From Flavobacteriales bacterium (GTDB lineage Bacteria; Bacteroidota; Bacteroidia; NS11-12g; UBA9320), in the NCBI GenBank assembly GCA_020635395.1, contig JACJZV010000001.1, positions 930,001 through 994,000 on the forward strand: a stretch of DNA of 64,000 nt. Direction: 5' to 3'. The notes beneath the pieces are model-generated. The model made no database searches, was not told the origin of the DNA, and was given only the letters and a program-made list of their open reading frames with translations. This document shows, one piece after another, positions 8,273 to 19,000 of this stretch; the stretch's first letter is position 1, and the number at the start of each line of letters is the position of its first letter. A program made the translations under genes and the position numbers.

Positions 8273-9661
8273 ATGAAACAAGAAATGTTTGAAAATAAAA
8301 TGAAGGAGTTGATGCACAACTACGAGGTTGAAGCTCCCGACTTGATGAACAAAGTTTTTGAAAAAAGAACACCACTTTATGTGTTTGCAAATAAATTGGC
8401 TTTGCACAAATACAAATTATTGGTGGCCACTTTGGCCATTGGCGTTTTGTTTTGGTTTGGATTCAATAAAGAATTGAACGGACGATTTGATGCAAAACCA
8501 ACGCACCAAGCCCAACAAACAGTGGAGAATAAGGCAAGTTCGGATGAGACAACATTTAATGATGACGTAAACGAGAAAGTTGTCAAATCTGCTGAAAACG
8601 AAGTTTCAACAGAAATCAATGGAAATATTTCTTTGGTTGATTTGAATAAAAAAGCCGCCAAACAAACACAAATCACGGCCGACAAAAACATCACCATTCA
8701 CAATGAAACTACTGCTGAAAGAGAAATTGAAACGCCTGAAATTGTTGAAATTGATGAACATAAACTTCCAAATGAAAAAGTGGAAGAAGTGAATCCACAA
8801 GTTGAAAATCCGAAAATCGAGGTGGTACAGACCGAAGAAAAGACCGTGGATAAAATGATTGATGAAATAGAGGATGAAAAACCTCTTGTGGCAGAAACTG
8901 AAGATGATGGGGCAAATGAAAACAAACAGATAGGTGATTTAATCATTAAACCTTCCAAATGGTCAGCTTCTTTGGCTTATGGGCCAAGCATTGGAGTCCG
9001 CAAATTTGCTGGAGAAGGTGAAAATACATTGATTGACGCACGAAATTTATCCGAGAAACAACGCTACTCGCATGCCGCCGACCTTTTAGTTTCTTACCGC
9101 TTTAAACCAGCTTTTGAGGCTTTTGTTGGGGCTTCTTATTTTGACAGACGGGAAAAAATGAGTTATCAAAAAACTACTTCTACCAATAACATGTTCATCA
9201 CGTCTCATACCGTAAAGGAATATCATCCGGTGTTTGGTGTACGAGATGTTACCATTTATGATACCACATTTAGCACAACTACCACAACTCAAAATTTTGT
9301 AAGTAAAAATAGCTACCAACATCTTACCTTGCCTATAGGTTTGCGAATGGGGCATTATAGAGCAAAAGATGGAATCTACATCTCTGCCTCTACCGGACTT
9401 GATTTTGTTTTGAAAACCAGAGGTATGGTAATGGACGAAAATTTATTACCAATAGATTTAGGCAGTGGGTTTAAGCGAATGACCATTGGCAATTCCATTT
9501 CAACCGGAGTTGGTTACACACGCTTGTTAAGTGCTAACTCAAGTTTGTTTGTAGAGTACAGACAACGATGGTATTTATCTCCAACAAATAGGGAAACATA
9601 CCCAATAAACCAATTTGATAGAGCCCATAACCTTATGTTTGGTTGGAAATTTGGTTTTTAA
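8273..9661 (+). CDS. Inner-membrane anchor plus periplasmic linker plus outer-membrane beta-barrel protein, candidate anti-sigma partner
   Basis: A 462-residue protein with an unusual topology. Residues 1-45 are a charged cytoplasmic segment (MKQEMFENKMKELMHNYEVE). Residues about 49-64 form one hydrophobic helix (LLVATLAIGVLFWFGF). Residues about 70-228 are a low-complexity, Glu/Asn/Val/Thr-rich acidic linker, and from WSASLAYGPSIGVRKF (~231) to the final WKFGF it looks like an outer-membrane beta-barrel of the OMP_b-brl type. Similar proteins follow ECF sigma genes in other Bacteroidota. The short N-terminus before the helix is where an anti-sigma segment would sit, but I do not see a recognisable zinc anti-sigma motif. 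Inference: it bridges both membranes and could pass a surface signal to the sigma factor. The downstream T9SS cargo gene starts 5 nt after its stop. Confidence 0.7.
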   Translation: MKQEMFENKMKELMHNYEVEAPDLMNKVFEKRTPLYVFANKLALHKYKLLVATLAIGVLFWFGFNKELNGRFDAKPTHQAQQTVENKASSDETTFNDDVNEKVVKSAENEVSTEINGNISLVDLNKKAAKQTQITADKNITIHNETTAEREIETPEIVEIDEHKLPNEKVEEVNPQVENPKIEVVQTEEKTVDKMIDEIEDEKPLVAETEDDGANENKQIGDLIIKPSKWSASLAYGPSIGVRKFAGEGENTLIDARNLSEKQRYSHAADLLVSYRFKPAFEAFVGASYFDRREKMSYQKTTSTNNMFITSHTVKEYHPVFGVRDVTIYDTTFSTTTTTQNFVSKNSYQHLTLPIGLRMGHYRAKDGIYISASTGLDFVLKTRGMVMDENLLPIDLGSGFKRMTIGNSISTGVGYTRLLSANSSLFVEYRQRWYLSPTNRETYPINQFDRAHNLMFGWKFGF

Positions 9662-9666
9662 GAGAG

Positions 9667-11184
9667 GTGAATAGATTACTTTTAATAGCACTTTTTAGTT
9701 TTGGAAACGTGGCATTATCATTTGCACAAAGTGATCAATCCATAATAAAAGCTGGAGATTTTGAAGCCATTGTGTTGGCCAACGGCAGTTGTTTTGCCAA
9801 CAAAAAGGCCGAAATTTACAATGGTTTTAGTCAAAATTTAAACAATCATTTTTTTCGATATTCGGCCCCATGGATGGTCGGTGTTTTGCCCGATACTGTT
9901 CGAGCCAAGATCTCAATAAAGGCCACTCAACCCCAATTTTGGCCAGGGCCAATTGACACACTCAATGGAGAACCAAAAGATGCAATTAACTGGGCGAAAA
10001 CATGGCCAATAAGCAGAGAAATAGTCAATTATCATCGAAAACATTACACAGAAGCAGAGTATATTCTTTCCGATGAAATAAAAAATTGGCCGGCCAAACA
10101 CAACGAAACGAATGTGAGTGCCTATTTGGCTCCATTTATTGATTGGAATGTCAATGGAGTTTATGATCCTGAAAATGGCGATTATCCCAGTTTTATTGGC
10201 GACCAAGCAGTATATTTTATTGCAAATGATTTATACGGCGAAAATCTATTGCCAAACTCCCAAAAACTTGGTGTCGAAATTCAGGGATTGATTTACACCT
10301 ATAATGACCCTATTCTACAAAATGTCTTGTTTAACACTTACTATGTCATCAACCGATCTTCAGATAATTATTCCCCTTTTTACTTTGGACAATTTTTAGA
10401 TTTTGAATTAGGAAATTCGACAGATAATTATGTTGCCACAGATGTAAATAGAAATTTGTTTTATGGGTTTAATGGAGATGAAAATGATGAAAATTTCTTC
10501 AATAATAATTTGCCTCAAGGTGGAGTAATGTTTTTGGACAAAGAGCTGCATAGTAGCACAATTCTGATTGAAACAGACTCTGTTAGAGGATTTCCCCAAA
10601 ACGAAAAGCAGGTATATAATTTGGCAGAAGGAATGTGGTTTAACGGGTTGTCCAAATTAAATTCTGGCAATGGTGTTTCCGAAGGAAGTAACACAAGATA
10701 TATATATACAGACGAAAAATTTTCCGATGCTCATTCTCTAGATAATCCCGGCGAACGAAAAGGAGTGGCGTTTGTAAAATTTGACCGATTAAAAAGCCAT
10801 GATTTTGTTAAAATAGAATTTGCGTTTATTGTTGGTGCCGACAGCATTTCAGGTCTTGAAAAATTTTTGGTCAAGTCGGATGATGTACGTGAGTTTTTCA
10901 ACAATAAATTAACAGTTGACCATTTTGAAGATAATATAGAAGTGGGTGTTTATCCAAATCCCTTAAATTTAAATTTGGTTAATACACTATATATTAATGC
11001 TTTAAGCGTGGATTTGTATGACTGTATGGGGCATTATATCGTTACCTTGGAGCAAGTAAATTCTGCTGAAAATGAATTTAAAGTGCCATGCAACGAATCT
11101 TTTTCTTCAGGTATCTACTATCTAAATATCACAAGAAAAGGCGAAAAAAAGGCTTGGCAAAAGTTGGTAATTGTGAAGGATTGA
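9667..11184 (+). CDS. T9SS type A sorting domain-containing secreted protein
   Basis: A secreted protein of about 505 residues. GTG 9667 follows an AGAGAG stretch, lies just after the preceding stop (9661), and gives a compact signal peptide (VNRLLLIALFSFGNVALSF-AQ). A TTG at 9643 inside the preceding gene is possible but less likely. The middle contains an Asp/Asn-rich, calcium-binding-like segment (DWNVNGVYDPENGDYPSF) seen in many T9SS cargo proteins, then a beta-rich region without a named domain. The last ~80 residues are the type A sorting domain (VGVYPNPLNL near 425, SSGIYYLNI, WQKLVIVKD end). It sits in the operon with the ECF sigma factor and barrel protein, which suggests it is controlled with them. 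It ends in TGA, showing that TGA is a stop codon here. Ligand unknown. Confidence 0.82.
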   Translation: MNRLLLIALFSFGNVALSFAQSDQSIIKAGDFEAIVLANGSCFANKKAEIYNGFSQNLNNHFFRYSAPWMVGVLPDTVRAKISIKATQPQFWPGPIDTLNGEPKDAINWAKTWPISREIVNYHRKHYTEAEYILSDEIKNWPAKHNETNVSAYLAPFIDWNVNGVYDPENGDYPSFIGDQAVYFIANDLYGENLLPNSQKLGVEIQGLIYTYNDPILQNVLFNTYYVINRSSDNYSPFYFGQFLDFELGNSTDNYVATDVNRNLFYGFNGDENDENFFNNNLPQGGVMFLDKELHSSTILIETDSVRGFPQNEKQVYNLAEGMWFNGLSKLNSGNGVSEGSNTRYIYTDEKFSDAHSLDNPGERKGVAFVKFDRLKSHDFVKIEFAFIVGADSISGLEKFLVKSDDVREFFNNKLTVDHFEDNIEVGVYPNPLNLNLVNTLYINALSVDLYDCMGHYIVTLEQVNSAENEFKVPCNESFSSGIYYLNITRKGEKKAWQKLVIVKD

Positions 11185-11273
11185 ACATGAAAATATGGAG
11201 TTTTAAGTAAAATAATTTAATTTAGCGAGTTATTAGTAGTATGGAGCGAGTAGTAAAAAGGCAAAAAGATATT

Positions 11274-14200
11274 ATGAAACGACTGATTTACAGCATGTTA
11301 ATGCTGTTTGGTATTTTATTTGGAGGCTTTCAGAAAGCAAATGCTACCCACGTTATGGGTGCGGATATCACATACAAATGTATTGATACCCTAAAATTTG
11401 AAATTTTTGTAAAATTTTATCGGCAATGTGCGGGGGTTCCTTTTAGCAATCCAAGTAGTTTAACGAAGGTAATTTGCACTACCTCGGGGGCATCTCAAGG
11501 TGTGAGCCTTTCATTGGTTGCCATCAGAGACGTTACCCCGGTTTGTGCCAAAACAAGCAATCCTTGTAAGCCCACCAACACCACTGCGAGTCAGGGTATT
11601 GAGGAGCATTTTTATAAAGGCACCATTGATTTTAATCAAGCTCCTTACAGCAATTTAATAAAAAACGGTTGTTGCACCATTAGGTTTGAAACTGGTCAAT
11701 GTTGCCGTAATTCAAATATTACTACAGGTGCTGCAAATGCAAATTTCTACACGTATGCAACCATCAATATTTGCAAAGCTCCATGCAACAGTTCGCCTGC
11801 ACTTACTACGGAGCCTATTGCTTATTTATGCTGTAATCAACCATTTTTCTATAATAACGGGGCATCAGATACGGCCAACTTTGACTCTATTTCGTATGCC
11901 TTTGCAAATCCGTTAAGTGGATTTAATCAGAATATTAGCTATAGTGGAAATTATACTAAAGATTATCCCTTTGAAGTGTATTATCCAGGTAGCTTAAAAC
12001 CACCATACAAAAACCCAAATGCCAGCCCTCCAATTGGCATTTCGTTAGACCCTGAGACTGGGGATTTGATTTTTACACCTATAAAATGTGATGAGGTTAC
12101 TGTTGCAGTTTTAGAAATGACCGAATGGAAGAAAAATCCTTCCACTGGGGCGATGGAGGTAATAGGTGTAACGCGGCGTGACATGCAATTTATTACAAAG
12201 ACATGTCCTGATAATAACCCTCCCGTCATAAAGGGAGATTTTAAAAGAGAGACCTGTGAGGGTGAACAAATTTGTTACACCATTACCACGGAAGATAAAG
12301 TAAAAAAACCACCACCACCAGCCACACCGCCAGATCCGGATACGGTAACGATAAGTTGGAACCGAGGTATTCCTGGGGCGAGTTTTACGGTAATCAACCC
12401 AACGGCTATCAACCAATCGGGTAGATTTTGTTGGACTCCACCTATTGGCTCGGCCAGTACCATACCTTATACTTATACGGTTACGGCTCGCGACAATGCT
12501 TGCCCGTTGAATGCCGTAACGGTAAGGGCGTTTCAAATCATTGTTCATCCTATAGCCGAAGCCGACCGAATAATAACAAAATTGGATTGTGGAAGGTACG
12601 CCATTGAAAGCGAACCTTTCCCGAACTTTAGAAACCCTGCCAAATATACCTGGCAGCTAAAGGATACGAATGGTGTGGTGTTGTTTGACCGAAAATATGG
12701 ATACTTTGAGAGCAGCAAAAACTTTTTGAGCAGTAAACAAAAGGATACGATTTTGTTCAGAAAAGGTGGAACGTATATTTTGCAACATACCATAAACAAT
12801 CTGCCCGACTGTCCGAATGATTATTATGATACGATAGTTGTTCCGCCATTGTTGGAGGTTGATATAGCATTAGGACCTGACACTTTTGTGTGTGCAGGCA
12901 CCACCTTGAGGCTTCAACCTCAAACCGCCAACGGATATCCACCGATTACATATAAATGGGGAACGGGCGACACGACCGATTACATTGATGTAGAAGTTCC
13001 GAATTGGACGAGCGACACCTCTTTTTACGTACAAATAAAAGATGGCAACAACTGTACAGCATGGGATAGCACCATTGTTTATTTACGCGAAAACCCATTG
13101 GTATTTATCGGGCCTGATAGACGAATATGTACGTACGATACCATCCACTTGGTGCCAAATGATAGTTTGGCCTATTGGGATGACCCGAGGGATACCTCAG
13201 AGATACGCATCCGACAAGGCGACACACTTTATAAAGAATGGTATCTGGATGGAGTGAAGATAAGCACCGACAGTATGCTGGTGGCCAATGTAAAAGGAGA
13301 GTATGTTATTCGGGTGGTAGATAGTTTGGGCTGTTTTTGGGAAGACACCATGATACTTCACGTAAACGACACAGTAAAAGCCGATGCAGGTCAAGATCAG
13401 GTATTGTGCTGGAATGATGTCGTTGTAATAGCGGCGGGAGGCTTAGACACGGCGGGCAATGCCAAGAGTGGTTGGTATGTGTGGAATGACATTACAAATC
13501 CGGCCAATGTAAAAGAATTTAGCCGGGACGACACCTTAAAATACAACATCAAAACAACGACCGATTACCAGTTGCAGTTGTATGTAATAGAAGATACCAC
13601 GAGGTGTTATGACGATGATACGGTAAAAATAACGGTCAACCCGCTGCCAACGGTAAAAATGCCAAACGATATGGCCGTGTGCCGCGATGCGGGGGTAATT
13701 ACGTTAAACATCTTAGAGGATGCCGCCACTAAAGGTGGAGCATGGTCTGTTCCTTCAAAACCCGGATTGGTTATTAAATCAGGTACTCAATATCAATTTG
13801 ATACTTGGAATGCCGGAGCCATAAAAGACACCACCAAGCGATATGAGGTGTATTATCGTTATGTACATCCTTCCACAGGATGTGTACGCACGGACTCATT
13901 TGAGATAAAAGTATTCCCCTTGCCTGAGGTAAGCATTCGTGACGGATATTTCTGTCAAGACAAAGGTTTTGTAAACTTTAGAGACGATGGCACGATAAAA
14001 TTGCCGTCAAAACTGAAGTTGGATTTGGGTACACAGCAATGGAATTGTTTGGAGTGCGGAGCGTATGATTGGTCAAAAATGTTGTACAATGCAGAAACCC
14101 GCTTTGGTTTTCCGGCCAATTATGAGATAGACATCAGCGAGAACACCATAGACTTGGGAAGCCGTCCGTCGGATTCCATCAAAATAGAATTTGTGTTTAG

Positions 14201-15971
14201 AAGCATCGATGGATGTTATGGTAGAGACACCGGCAAGATAAAAATAGTAAAAGTACCGAAGATAGACTTTAGTCCATTCCCTGATTTGTGCTGGGATTTG
14301 GGCAAGGTTGACTTAAAAGAACTGAGCAAGGTAGTACCCAATGATGGCACATGGTATGCTATCAATGCAACAGGCTTTAAAGATTCGGCGAGCTTCAATC
14401 AGGGGTTAAACGGTGGCTTCTTTCAAGGCGATACACTGAACACCTTGCAAACGGCAAAACCGGCCAAAGATGGCAACTTTAAATATAAGCTACGGTACTT
14501 CCACAACCTATCGGGTTGTCCCACATTTAGAGATACCAACATAACGATACAAGGATTGCCTGTACCGAAAATAAACACCACACCACTTACAGGCTATGTA
14601 AACAATGCACCTTTTGTACAATGCGAGTTGGACGACGACATTGCCTTAACGTCGAACTATCCGGGTAGTGGTGGCAAATGGAGCAGCAAACAATCGGGAG
14701 CAGTATCGGGCAGCACCTTTACGGTGGGAAGTGTAACAACACACAACAAACCGTTTTACATCAACTTTGACTATACGAACAGCTTTGGCTGCAAGGGCAA
14801 AGACTCGGTGTTGGTAGAGGTGCATGGCAAACAAGAAATCAACCTAAATCCGGACATCGAACTGTGCAGAACAGGAGATGCCATGACGGTTGATATTGCA
14901 GCAAGCACCGTAAACGCATCTGATTTTACGTGGTTTTACTATCAACCTAATGGCAAATTTGCGGACGATAAAAATACCACCACCACCTTTACGTTTAGCA
15001 CCTCGGCAGACTCTACGGAAAAGTTATTGATTATAGCCAACACGGTTGTTCAAAACGGCACAAGTGCAAATGTTTGTCCCACTGTGGAGGAATATCTAAA
15101 TATCACCATCCACCCAAAACCGAAGGCGGAAATAGTGGCAGATACATTAAACGGCTGTAATCCGGTGGATGTAAACTTTGGGGTGAATATGCTGAACAAA
15201 GTAGATGCAACGACAAGCAGCTATGCATGGACTTATGCCGATGGCGGCTTGGACAACATCCAGTCACCCAGCCATCAGTTTACGGATGATGGAGACAATC
15301 AAGTAAGTTTAACCATTACCTCGGAGCATAACTGCGATACTACGTTGACGGTGAACGTGGAAGTTTACCCCATACCGGTGGCCTTGTTTGTTCCCGACCC
15401 CAACAACAGCACCACGGCAGCATTGCCCAAGTTCCAGTTCAACAACCAATCGTCGGTAGCCAATGTGTTGAACAGTACAATTACCGAAAACATTTGGGAT
15501 TTTGGAGACTTATCGAGCATTGATGACACTTCCACCCAAAAAAGTCCCTTGTTTTTCTACCCAGCCGATACAGGTTCGTATGACGTAACCCTAACGGTTC
15601 GCACCCAATATGGCTGTGAAGATCAGATAACACTTCCGGTAATTATTGGGCCAGATATTTTGGTATTCATACCCAATGCCTTCTCGCCTGATGGTGGTGG
15701 GCCATTGCGAAACGATGGATTTAGGGCTCATGTAAACGATGGAGCAAAGCTTTATCACTTGATAATATTTAATCGCTGGGGAGAAAAAATATGGGAGACC
15801 ACCGATAAAACCCTCGATTGGGATGGCACCTACGGCCTGCCACCAAAAGAGGGCGGCAAAGATGGCTTGCACCAACCCGTTCCAATGGGAGTATATGGCT
15901 ACCAGCTCGACATTGTAAGCTGGAGCGGCGAAAAGTTCCGATACACAGGAACCGTTACGCTGATTAGGTAA
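11274..15971 (+). CDS. Giant secreted protein with gliding-motility-associated C-terminal domain (CHU_C), paralogue A
   Basis: About 1565 residues. ATG 11274 gives a typical signal peptide (MKRLIYSMLMLFGILFGG...NA); an in-frame ATG at 11241 adds 11 charged residues and is also possible. The ~300-residue mature N-terminus begins THVMGADITYK and shares an ordered set of motifs with the next gene. The long middle is beta-rich and Cys-rich with many VCRD/CxxxG Ig-like starts, including a proline run (KKPPPPATPPDPD). PKD-like modules lie about 1310 and 1405 (ENIWDFGD). The C-terminus is the CHU_C/TIGR04131 domain (FIPNAFSPDGGG, IIFNRWGEKIW, DWDGTY, GTVTLIR end), which directs T9SS-dependent surface delivery. 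It is followed by a strong terminator. Likely an adhesin or gliding-related surface filament; the ligand is unknown. Confidence 0.85.
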   Translation: MKRLIYSMLMLFGILFGGFQKANATHVMGADITYKCIDTLKFEIFVKFYRQCAGVPFSNPSSLTKVICTTSGASQGVSLSLVAIRDVTPVCAKTSNPCKPTNTTASQGIEEHFYKGTIDFNQAPYSNLIKNGCCTIRFETGQCCRNSNITTGAANANFYTYATINICKAPCNSSPALTTEPIAYLCCNQPFFYNNGASDTANFDSISYAFANPLSGFNQNISYSGNYTKDYPFEVYYPGSLKPPYKNPNASPPIGISLDPETGDLIFTPIKCDEVTVAVLEMTEWKKNPSTGAMEVIGVTRRDMQFITKTCPDNNPPVIKGDFKRETCEGEQICYTITTEDKVKKPPPPATPPDPDTVTISWNRGIPGASFTVINPTAINQSGRFCWTPPIGSASTIPYTYTVTARDNACPLNAVTVRAFQIIVHPIAEADRIITKLDCGRYAIESEPFPNFRNPAKYTWQLKDTNGVVLFDRKYGYFESSKNFLSSKQKDTILFRKGGTYILQHTINNLPDCPNDYYDTIVVPPLLEVDIALGPDTFVCAGTTLRLQPQTANGYPPITYKWGTGDTTDYIDVEVPNWTSDTSFYVQIKDGNNCTAWDSTIVYLRENPLVFIGPDRRICTYDTIHLVPNDSLAYWDDPRDTSEIRIRQGDTLYKEWYLDGVKISTDSMLVANVKGEYVIRVVDSLGCFWEDTMILHVNDTVKADAGQDQVLCWNDVVVIAAGGLDTAGNAKSGWYVWNDITNPANVKEFSRDDTLKYNIKTTTDYQLQLYVIEDTTRCYDDDTVKITVNPLPTVKMPNDMAVCRDAGVITLNILEDAATKGGAWSVPSKPGLVIKSGTQYQFDTWNAGAIKDTTKRYEVYYRYVHPSTGCVRTDSFEIKVFPLPEVSIRDGYFCQDKGFVNFRDDGTIKLPSKLKLDLGTQQWNCLECGAYDWSKMLYNAETRFGFPANYEIDISENTIDLGSRPSDSIKIEFVFRSIDGCYGRDTGKIKIVKVPKIDFSPFPDLCWDLGKVDLKELSKVVPNDGTWYAINATGFKDSASFNQGLNGGFFQGDTLNTLQTAKPAKDGNFKYKLRYFHNLSGCPTFRDTNITIQGLPVPKINTTPLTGYVNNAPFVQCELDDDIALTSNYPGSGGKWSSKQSGAVSGSTFTVGSVTTHNKPFYINFDYTNSFGCKGKDSVLVEVHGKQEINLNPDIELCRTGDAMTVDIAASTVNASDFTWFYYQPNGKFADDKNTTTTFTFSTSADSTEKLLIIANTVVQNGTSANVCPTVEEYLNITIHPKPKAEIVADTLNGCNPVDVNFGVNMLNKVDATTSSYAWTYADGGLDNIQSPSHQFTDDGDNQVSLTITSEHNCDTTLTVNVEVYPIPVALFVPDPNNSTTAALPKFQFNNQSSVANVLNSTITENIWDFGDLSSIDDTSTQKSPLFFYPADTGSYDVTLTVRTQYGCEDQITLPVIIGPDILVFIPNAFSPDGGGPLRNDGFRAHVNDGAKLYHLIIFNRWGEKIWETTDKTLDWDGTYGLPPKEGGKDGLHQPVPMGVYGYQLDIVSWSGEKFRYTGTVTLIR

Positions 15972-15984
15972 TGAGAAAAAGTTG

Positions 15985-16024
15985 CAACAGAAGCAGTATT
16001 TGGATACTGCTTCTGTTGTTTTAA
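15985..16024 (+). terminator. Rho-independent terminator
   Basis: A perfect 15-bp stem (15985-15999 with 16004-16018), a TTGG loop and a short T run. It separates the two paralogous CHU_C genes, so they are probably separate transcripts despite lying in tandem. Confidence 0.85.
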
Positions 16025-16061
16025 ATAAAAATTAAATTAAAAACTATAAGGTAAATTTTAC

Positions 16062-19000
16062 TTGAAAAAGTTTGCTGTCATATCTTTTCTATTTATGTTG
16101 GGCATTGTACCAGCACTTGCCTCGCATATTCTTGGCGGCGAAATAACTTATAAGCATAAAGAAAAGAACATCTATGATGTATTTGTTACGATTTATAGAG
16201 ATTGTGGCGAGTGCAAATTGGCAGGAGCCGGAGGTGGAAGCAGCACGCAAGATTGTGGTAATGTAAAACTCAATCTAAGAAAATCTGGAAGAATGGGGTG
16301 TAGTCCAACGGATTTGAAAGAATTCACCCTAACCAGAACGTCAATACAGTCGATTATTCCGATGTGTCAAGGAGCCAGTTCTCTTTGTGAGAGCGATTCA
16401 GGGTTTGCAAAGGGTTACGAAGCTCATGTTTTTCAAGCAACGATTGATTTTGATGATTATAGTGAATATGTCGATTGTGGATTTGATTTATTTGTAAAAC
16501 AGAGTTCGCGAGCCAGTGATATTACCACGATTTATTCTGTAGATGAACAGGCATTTTGTAACTATGCATTTATAAATCCCTCCTACAACCACAATTCCCC
16601 AGCACTGTCGCAAAATTTTGATTTGCTCATAAGTGTTAATAAACCAGTTAGAAGTAATGTCTTAGCATTTAATTCGTTAGACGAAGATTCGATAGCCGTC
16701 TCGTTTCAAAGTCCTTTAAGAGATTATTCTACTGCCATGACCTATACGGGCAGTTTTTGGGCAGGAAAACCATTGAGTGTTTGGTGCAACGGAAGTTCAA
16801 CTTGCACGGCCAATAGATTTGCAGAGATTCCAGTAGGCATTTATCTTGGGCAAAACGGTGATGTAATTTATACACCCGTAAACTATGGTGAAAAATCCAT
16901 CATGGTTGTTCAGATTGAAAAATGGAGAAAATCAGTGAATGGATCCATTTTATTGAGCGTTGTTCGCAAAGATGTTCAACTTGAGGTCTCCTCTTTTGGC
17001 AATGATAACAATCCGCCTAAACTGATAGAAAATGATTTAGTCAAATATTTTTGTGCAGGATACGAAACTTGTTTAGACATTTTCGCAAAAGATTTGCCAG
17101 TAAAATTACCTGGAGGAGGATATGCAAATCAGGATACGGTGCATTTTAAATGGCAAACAGATATAAAAAATGCGGTAATAAGCGAGGTTGCCACGGCAGC
17201 AGCACCTTATCGCAAATTGCAAATATGTTGGATACCATCATTAAATGATCAGGGTAAGGATTTTGAGTTGAATTTGGAAATATCGGATAATCATTGTCCG
17301 GTTAATGCTCGGCAGTTTGCGAAATATATTTTACATGTAAACAAAAGACCCGAGGTAGAAGTATCGGTTAAAGAACTTTGGTGTCAAAATGCCCATGTTG
17401 AGATAAAGCATATTGATGAAAGCCAGCCCTATTTGCTCAGTTGGGGCGTGTATAATCCATCAGGAGAAAAACTTTTTGAATCGAATAGAATTACGGATAC
17501 GGCTTGGCTTAAAGAAGCTGGTAGCTATGTAATTAAAGGTTCACTGTCGGACTATTACTGTAACTCAAACTTTGAAAATGATTTGATAATAAGTGATAAT
17601 TCTGTACCTATTCTTGGAAAAATTGAAGGTGGTTTTAACTACTGTGTTAATGATACTATAGAATTGGGTTTTAAACCTCAGTTTGGGGTGGAGCTATCAG
17701 AAATAGAATGGTTCTCGGGTGGACAGAGCATTGATTCAGCTCAGCTAAGAATTCCGGCCTATTGGCTTGCTAATGATTCTTTAGCAGTTCGGGTTTTAGG
17801 AAATCGCAAAGGGTTAGTTTGTCAAAATGAAATAAATGTACCACTTATTATCGGACAAGGTCCTGATATAGAGTTTGATACAACTTTCTCATTGTGTATG
17901 GGCGATATTGTAAATTTAGATTTGTTGGTAAATGGAATGGAAGGTCAGTGGAAGGCAATCAATCATGACTTTCTCTCGCAAGGAAATTTGCTCAAAACAG
18001 GTAAAGAATCGAATTTATTTCAAAGCAAATATTTGTGTCAATCTTTAACTGCAATCGATTTATCGTCTGGTTGCACCAGCATAGACACCATCTGTTTTTG
18101 GGCAAAGGCAATATCTGATGTGTCAATAAAAAACACAGTTATTTGCAAATCAAGCCCAGAGTTTAATCTATCAAACATGTTAAATCAATGGGTAGATTTG
18201 AGCAAAAACGGTATCATTTGGAAGGTGGACGGAAATGAAAGCAATGAACTCATAGATGTTTTGAGTATGCTTTCTGGGAAACATGTGGTAGAATGTTTTT
18301 TTACGAATGAATTTGGATGTAAAACTTATTCAACAGCTACTCTCGAACTAAGAGAAAACTTAGATTTAACCCAACTTAAAAACCACTCTATATGTCAAGG
18401 AAATGTAGATGACCTCAATAAAATATTTGACTTGGGTTTTGTGGGCGGAATTTGGTATTCAATTTCCGATTACGGAATCATAACCAACAATACCTTAAAC
18501 GACACTTTTTGTGGTATTTCGCAATTAAATTATACCTACGATAACTTTGGATGTTATGCCTCGGTGGATGTAGAAATTGAGGTAAAATGCAAACCCGAAG
18601 TTAGCCTCCAAAATCCAGACACAATGTGTTTTAACTATCCTGAAGTAGAGTTAAAAGCTATTCCCGCAATAGGTTTTTATCGAGGAGATAACGTTTTGGG
18701 TAATAAACTTACCTTAGACAACACAATCAAAATGTATTATTTTGATTATGTGGTTAATAATGACGGCTGTCAATTTATTTACCCCGATTCGGTGCTGGGA
18801 TATTCACAGGCCGAATTTGTACTTTCAGGCAATATTCTGGATGAGATTTGCGAAAACGACACCCTTATTTTACCTAAAATAACCGTTTCTAACGGCGTGC
18901 TTAAAGCATTTGCAGAATTTTCTTTGGATACCTTTACTGTTGCCAATGGTGTATTTGATAGAATGTCTTTTACCGCCACAAAGAGAGATATAGACAGAGG

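Noticed and set aside
12111..12548. A 145-codon minus-strand frame within CHU_C paralogue A
   Set aside because: Composition is typical of a shadow of the plus-strand coding sequence; no family resemblance.
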